Assembly: GCA_965221575.1 (NCBI GenBank)
Contig: CBDCSM010000011.1
Coordinates: 1,116,001 to 1,180,000 of the forward strand
DNA from: JAPPHA01 sp965221575
GTDB taxonomy: Bacteria > Pseudomonadota > Alphaproteobacteria > Rhodobacterales > Rhodobacteraceae
Length of the DNA stretch: 64,000 bases
Direction of reading: 5' to 3'
The notes beneath the pieces are model-generated. The model made no database searches. It was not told where the DNA came from and saw only the letters and a list, made by a program, of their open reading frames with translations. Position numbers and translations under genes: made by a program. Position 1 is the stretch's first letter. Every line of letters begins with the position of its first letter. Shown here piece by piece: positions 61,291 to 64,000 of the stretch.

Positions 61291-61729
61291 GATCTGCGAG
61301 ACTGAAGAGTGCCGAGCAAACTGGCGTTCAGGTAGCCAGACTGTGCTGGATCATCGAGGAAAACTCCCAGAGGGCCAAGGACAATCTCGGCTTCAATCAC
61401 TGCGGTATCCGGTCATGGCACGGCTACCAACGGCATATGAGCCTCGTCATGGCCGCCGCCTTCATCGCCATACCGGTCGCGGACCTGAGCTGCGCGGCTT
61501 GCGGCAAACTGAACAACAGAAGCCCAGATGCGACAATCACCGCCTTGCCATTTTGCATGCTCTGGTGCCGAGCGTCCCGGAATTCCGATACCTGTGAGCA
61601 GAGCTTCTCTTCAGGCCGCCCGAGACCACGTCATTCGTCATGCAGTGGTCCTTCCGGCGCCGAAGGCGCCAAGCCAGCGCCGCGCGGGCACAGGCTCATT
61701 ACAAGCAATGCAAAGACATGCAACTGTAG
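61287..61729 (+). pseudogene. IS701-like transposase, C-terminal fragment with frameshift and stop
   Basis: The segment begins in the C-terminal third of an IS701/IS4-superfamily transposase: VARLCWIIEENSQRAKDNLG, FNHCGIRSWHGYQRHMSLVM (the usual W-x-IE...H-x-x-R-x-W...H-x-x-L pattern) and AAAFIAIPVADLS. After about 61520 the similarity moves to another frame as HALVPSVPEFRYL, meets a stop at 61595-61597, and continues with SFRRRRRRQASAARAQAHYK to the TAG at 61727-61729. The 5' two thirds of the gene are missing. A dead element. Confidence 0.75.
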
Positions 61730-62496
61730 TATTAGGATGGTGCGCCTACAAACCGCTCCAGCTTGCCGCGCATTACGGGTAGATCGACCAACCAATCCCG
61801 TGGCTTGAAATTTCATAACCTCGGGACCGGTGCGGAAAGTTCCATACGGGTGAACCGGCAATCATCCAATGGCGCCTCAACAAGAGAGGGACTACTGGGA
61901 CTTACTTGCCGTTCATTGGCGGGACACGACGGGTTACGGACTTCAGCACGCTCAAGTGCCAAGCCAGCGACAAGCAGATGGTCAAGTCCGAAATCTCCTT
62001 GACTTCCTTGTCGATAGGACCGGACGGGTATTTAGTGTCTACAAGTTTTCCCCTGATGTCTCTGTGGTCCGAGCGCATGGACTCTAGAGCAATCCTCGTT
62101 TCGGAGTTCCCGTCAGGTTCTTGCTGGGGTCGGCGAAATGTATGGCCACGACCGCCCAACCTTTCGATATTGCACTTCGACAGTTCTGTCTCGTCACCGC
62201 CTGGACAATGCCATCGTGCCACAACATTTTGCGCCATCGCTGCCAGGCCCGACCGTAAAAGGTCACCCGCCTCGATCAGGACCGTGAGTGCTAATCGGAG
62301 CAACCCCACGAGCGATCCACGGGCCTAGGTTCGGAGCTGTAGTTAATGAAAACTGCATCATATTGTTGATGTTCCGTGCACGCAACAGTAAGCCTTGAAT
62401 GCTTGAATGGGATTTTTTGTGGCAACCTAAAGGCAAGAAACATTCCCAGCCTCACCAGTTTTTCTTCGATCTCTGTGTCGCCAAAAGGAAGCGCAC
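61730..62496. other. Intergenic region, no gene recognised
   Basis: About 770 bp between the transposase relic and the DNA methyltransferase. Overlapping frames on both strands show no known motif. The last bases provide AAAAGGA, the ribosome-binding site of the methyltransferase. Confidence 0.5.
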
Positions 62497-64000
62497 ATGT
62501 CACGCCTAACTGATTTAATTGCGCAGACGAAACTCATGTGCCCGGAGCTTGGACAAGAGTTGGAGCGCGAGTTTAGGGTCCTGTCGGCGCGCCGGTCATT
62601 CGGTCTCAATTTCGAACGTAATCGCCCTGAGACCGTTGAACTGCCGGACCGTCCGGTGAGAAAGGGCGACAAAGTGCGCGTCCTGCCGCCTCGCGGGTCA
62701 ACTGCGAAGGGTGACCAGTGCTTATGGAAGGTTCTCGGATTCGAAGGTGAAGTTAATGAGCGGCTTGTGCATCTTGAATTATTGGGGGCCGCAAAGTCGG
62801 CAAAAAAAATTGCTCCTGTCGAGAACCTAGTGGTCGTCGCTGAGTTCCGCGACTACATCTATCCAGGTCTCGTCAGCACTGGAAAGGTCCAGCGCAGCCA
62901 CGACAAGCCTTTTCACACCGTGATCAACGGCGAGAACTTCCATGCTCTTGAGGCGTTGACTTTCACGCATCGGGGCAACATCGATGCGATTTACATTGAT
63001 CCCCCATACAATTCCGGCGCTCAAGATTGGAAATACAACAATAACTACGTCGAAAGTGACGATCTGTACCGCCATTCAAAGTGGCTCGCGATGATGGAAA
63101 GACGACTCAAGGTTGCAGCGGAACTACTAAATCCTGAAAATAGTGTTCTTATTGTTGCAATTGACGACAAGGAATTTGCTCGCCTTGCTTTGCTTCTAGA
63201 GCAAACATTTCCAGATGCGAGACAGGAGATGATTACAACGGTGATCAATCCACGAGGCAAATATCGGCAAGGCGAATTCGCAAGATGTGAGGAGTATCTT
63301 TTTTTTCTATTGTTCGGAAGCGCGAAAGTGCTTGGGGAACCCGATGACGACTATGGCGCCGGCACGAAGGTTAGCTGGAGAACGCTCCGGAGAAGCGATC
63401 TTTCTTCAAGAAGAGGCGCAAAAAAAGGCGGTACTGCCCAGTTCTTTCCCATATACATCAATGGCAGCGGACGAATTCAGCACATCGGTAATCCTCTAAA
63501 TTATGGCGTCGACCGTGAGACGGCGCCCGCCTTGCCAGGTTGTGTCGCGGTCTTCCCAATTCGGGACGACGGTACAGAAATGAACTGGGGGCTAACCGTT
63601 CCATCCCTGAAAACGCTAATCGAGAAAGGATATGTGCGAGTTGGTCGCGCCACTCCTGACAAGCCTCAGAAATATGAAGTTTCGTATCTCACATCGGGAA
63701 GAATCGCTGACATTGAGAATGGCAGGGCGAAGGTGTTCGGTCACTCAAGAGACGGAAGCGTCATCGCGAGGTATGAAACGAGCAAGATAAAGATGCCGGT
63801 ATCCACTTGGTCTCGCCCCTCGCATAACGCAGAAATTTACGGGACGGACCTCCTGAAACGTCTTATTGGTGAAAGATTATTTCCTTTTCCAAAGAGCCTT
63901 CACGCAGTCGAGGATTGTCTTCGACTATTCGTAGCCGACAAGCCGAATGCAGTGATCCTAGATTTTTTTTGTGGCTCCGGATCAACAGCTCATGCCGTAA
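62497..64000 (+). CDS. Site-specific DNA methyltransferase (adenine, beta-class / type III Mod-like), partial
   Basis: 501 codons are visible and the frame runs off the right edge. The order of motifs, catalytic DPPYN (in IDAIYIDPPYNSG, Asp168) before the S-adenosylmethionine-binding loop DFFCGSGSTAHAV (from about residue 489), is that of beta-class N6-adenine or N4-cytosine methyltransferases such as type III Mod subunits. The region between holds the target-recognition part. ATG at 62497 has AAGGA upstream. Base composition is more AT-rich than in the catabolic operons, a sign of separate origin. A restriction partner would be expected just beyond the window. Confidence 0.9.
   Translation, partial: MSRLTDLIAQTKLMCPELGQELEREFRVLSARRSFGLNFERNRPETVELPDRPVRKGDKVRVLPPRGSTAKGDQCLWKVLGFEGEVNERLVHLELLGAAKSAKKIAPVENLVVVAEFRDYIYPGLVSTGKVQRSHDKPFHTVINGENFHALEALTFTHRGNIDAIYIDPPYNSGAQDWKYNNNYVESDDLYRHSKWLAMMERRLKVAAELLNPENSVLIVAIDDKEFARLALLLEQTFPDARQEMITTVINPRGKYRQGEFARCEEYLFFLLFGSAKVLGEPDDDYGAGTKVSWRTLRRSDLSSRRGAKKGGTAQFFPIYINGSGRIQHIGNPLNYGVDRETAPALPGCVAVFPIRDDGTEMNWGLTVPSLKTLIEKGYVRVGRATPDKPQKYEVSYLTSGRIADIENGRAKVFGHSRDGSVIARYETSKIKMPVSTWSRPSHNAEIYGTDLLKRLIGERLFPFPKSLHAVEDCLRLFVADKPNAVILDFFCGSGSTAHAV

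Noticed and set aside
1..64000. tRNA, rRNA and CRISPR arrays
   Set aside because: No cloverleaf with a TTCGA-type arm, no rRNA core sequence and no regularly spaced identical repeats were seen on reading both strands; a dedicated scan (tRNAscan-SE, Infernal) was not possible.

Overview
The window reads as a chromosomal accessory region of a GC-rich proteobacterium, most likely an alphaproteobacterium. The evidence is gene content: several ABC importers, a CoxMSL-type molybdenum hydroxylase, a BCCT carrier, LysR and LacI regulators beside small catabolic operons, and a mix of decayed insertion sequences. No rRNA, tRNA, CRISPR array or core housekeeping gene is visible, so the genus cannot be named.

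Layout. 1-6000 is a mobile-element graveyard: a frameshifted serine resolvase, a NYN-domain protein, one intact ISKra4-type insertion sequence (1419-3125, 17-bp inverted repeats, 9-bp target duplication), an internally deleted relative (5401-5908), a chimeric resolvase ORF, a YHS-domain protein and three families of short dispersed repeats. 6010-16144 (minus) is an oligopeptide-type ABC importer whose five genes are interleaved with an amidase, an aminotransferase and a TIM-barrel glycosidase-like protein. 16619-17689 is a decayed IS110. 18161-22906 holds a LysR regulator, a FAD amine oxidase-like enzyme, a RraA-type aldolase-like protein and an orphan BMP-family binding protein. 23033-26934 has an M20 amidohydrolase, an AAC(3)-fold enzyme and a nucleoside-deaminase-like protein. 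27176-32423 (minus) is a tight six-gene catabolic operon (cyclase, VOC, deacetylase, two SDRs, amidase) divergent from a LysR gene. 33877-39070 holds a BCCT carrier, a ClC channel lacking the gating glutamate, and a PotD-like binding protein overlapping it.

39856-45561 (minus) is a second catabolic operon (GMC oxidoreductase, unknown protein, tautomerase, CoA-transferase, DapA-like lyase, crotonase). It is divergent from an NMT1/Ssu-type ABC importer (46081-49892) that ends with a LacI regulator. Near-identical LacI-type palindromes lie before both units, which argues for one uptake-and-degradation regulon. 52075-56786 is a BMP-type (nucleoside-like) ABC importer followed by a CoxMSL hydroxylase (57229-60858). 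An 18-bp AT-rich palindrome precedes the hydroxylase and recurs, with decreasing fit, before the M20 gene and the BMP importer. This suggests a second regulon for scavenging a nitrogen heterocycle or nucleoside-like compound. The right end holds an IS701-like remnant and the 5' part of a beta-class DNA methyltransferase that runs off the window.

Altogether this is a nutrient-scavenging island: at least three importers paired with oxidases, amidases, aldolases and CoA enzymes, bounded by mobile DNA. All substrates are inferred, not shown.
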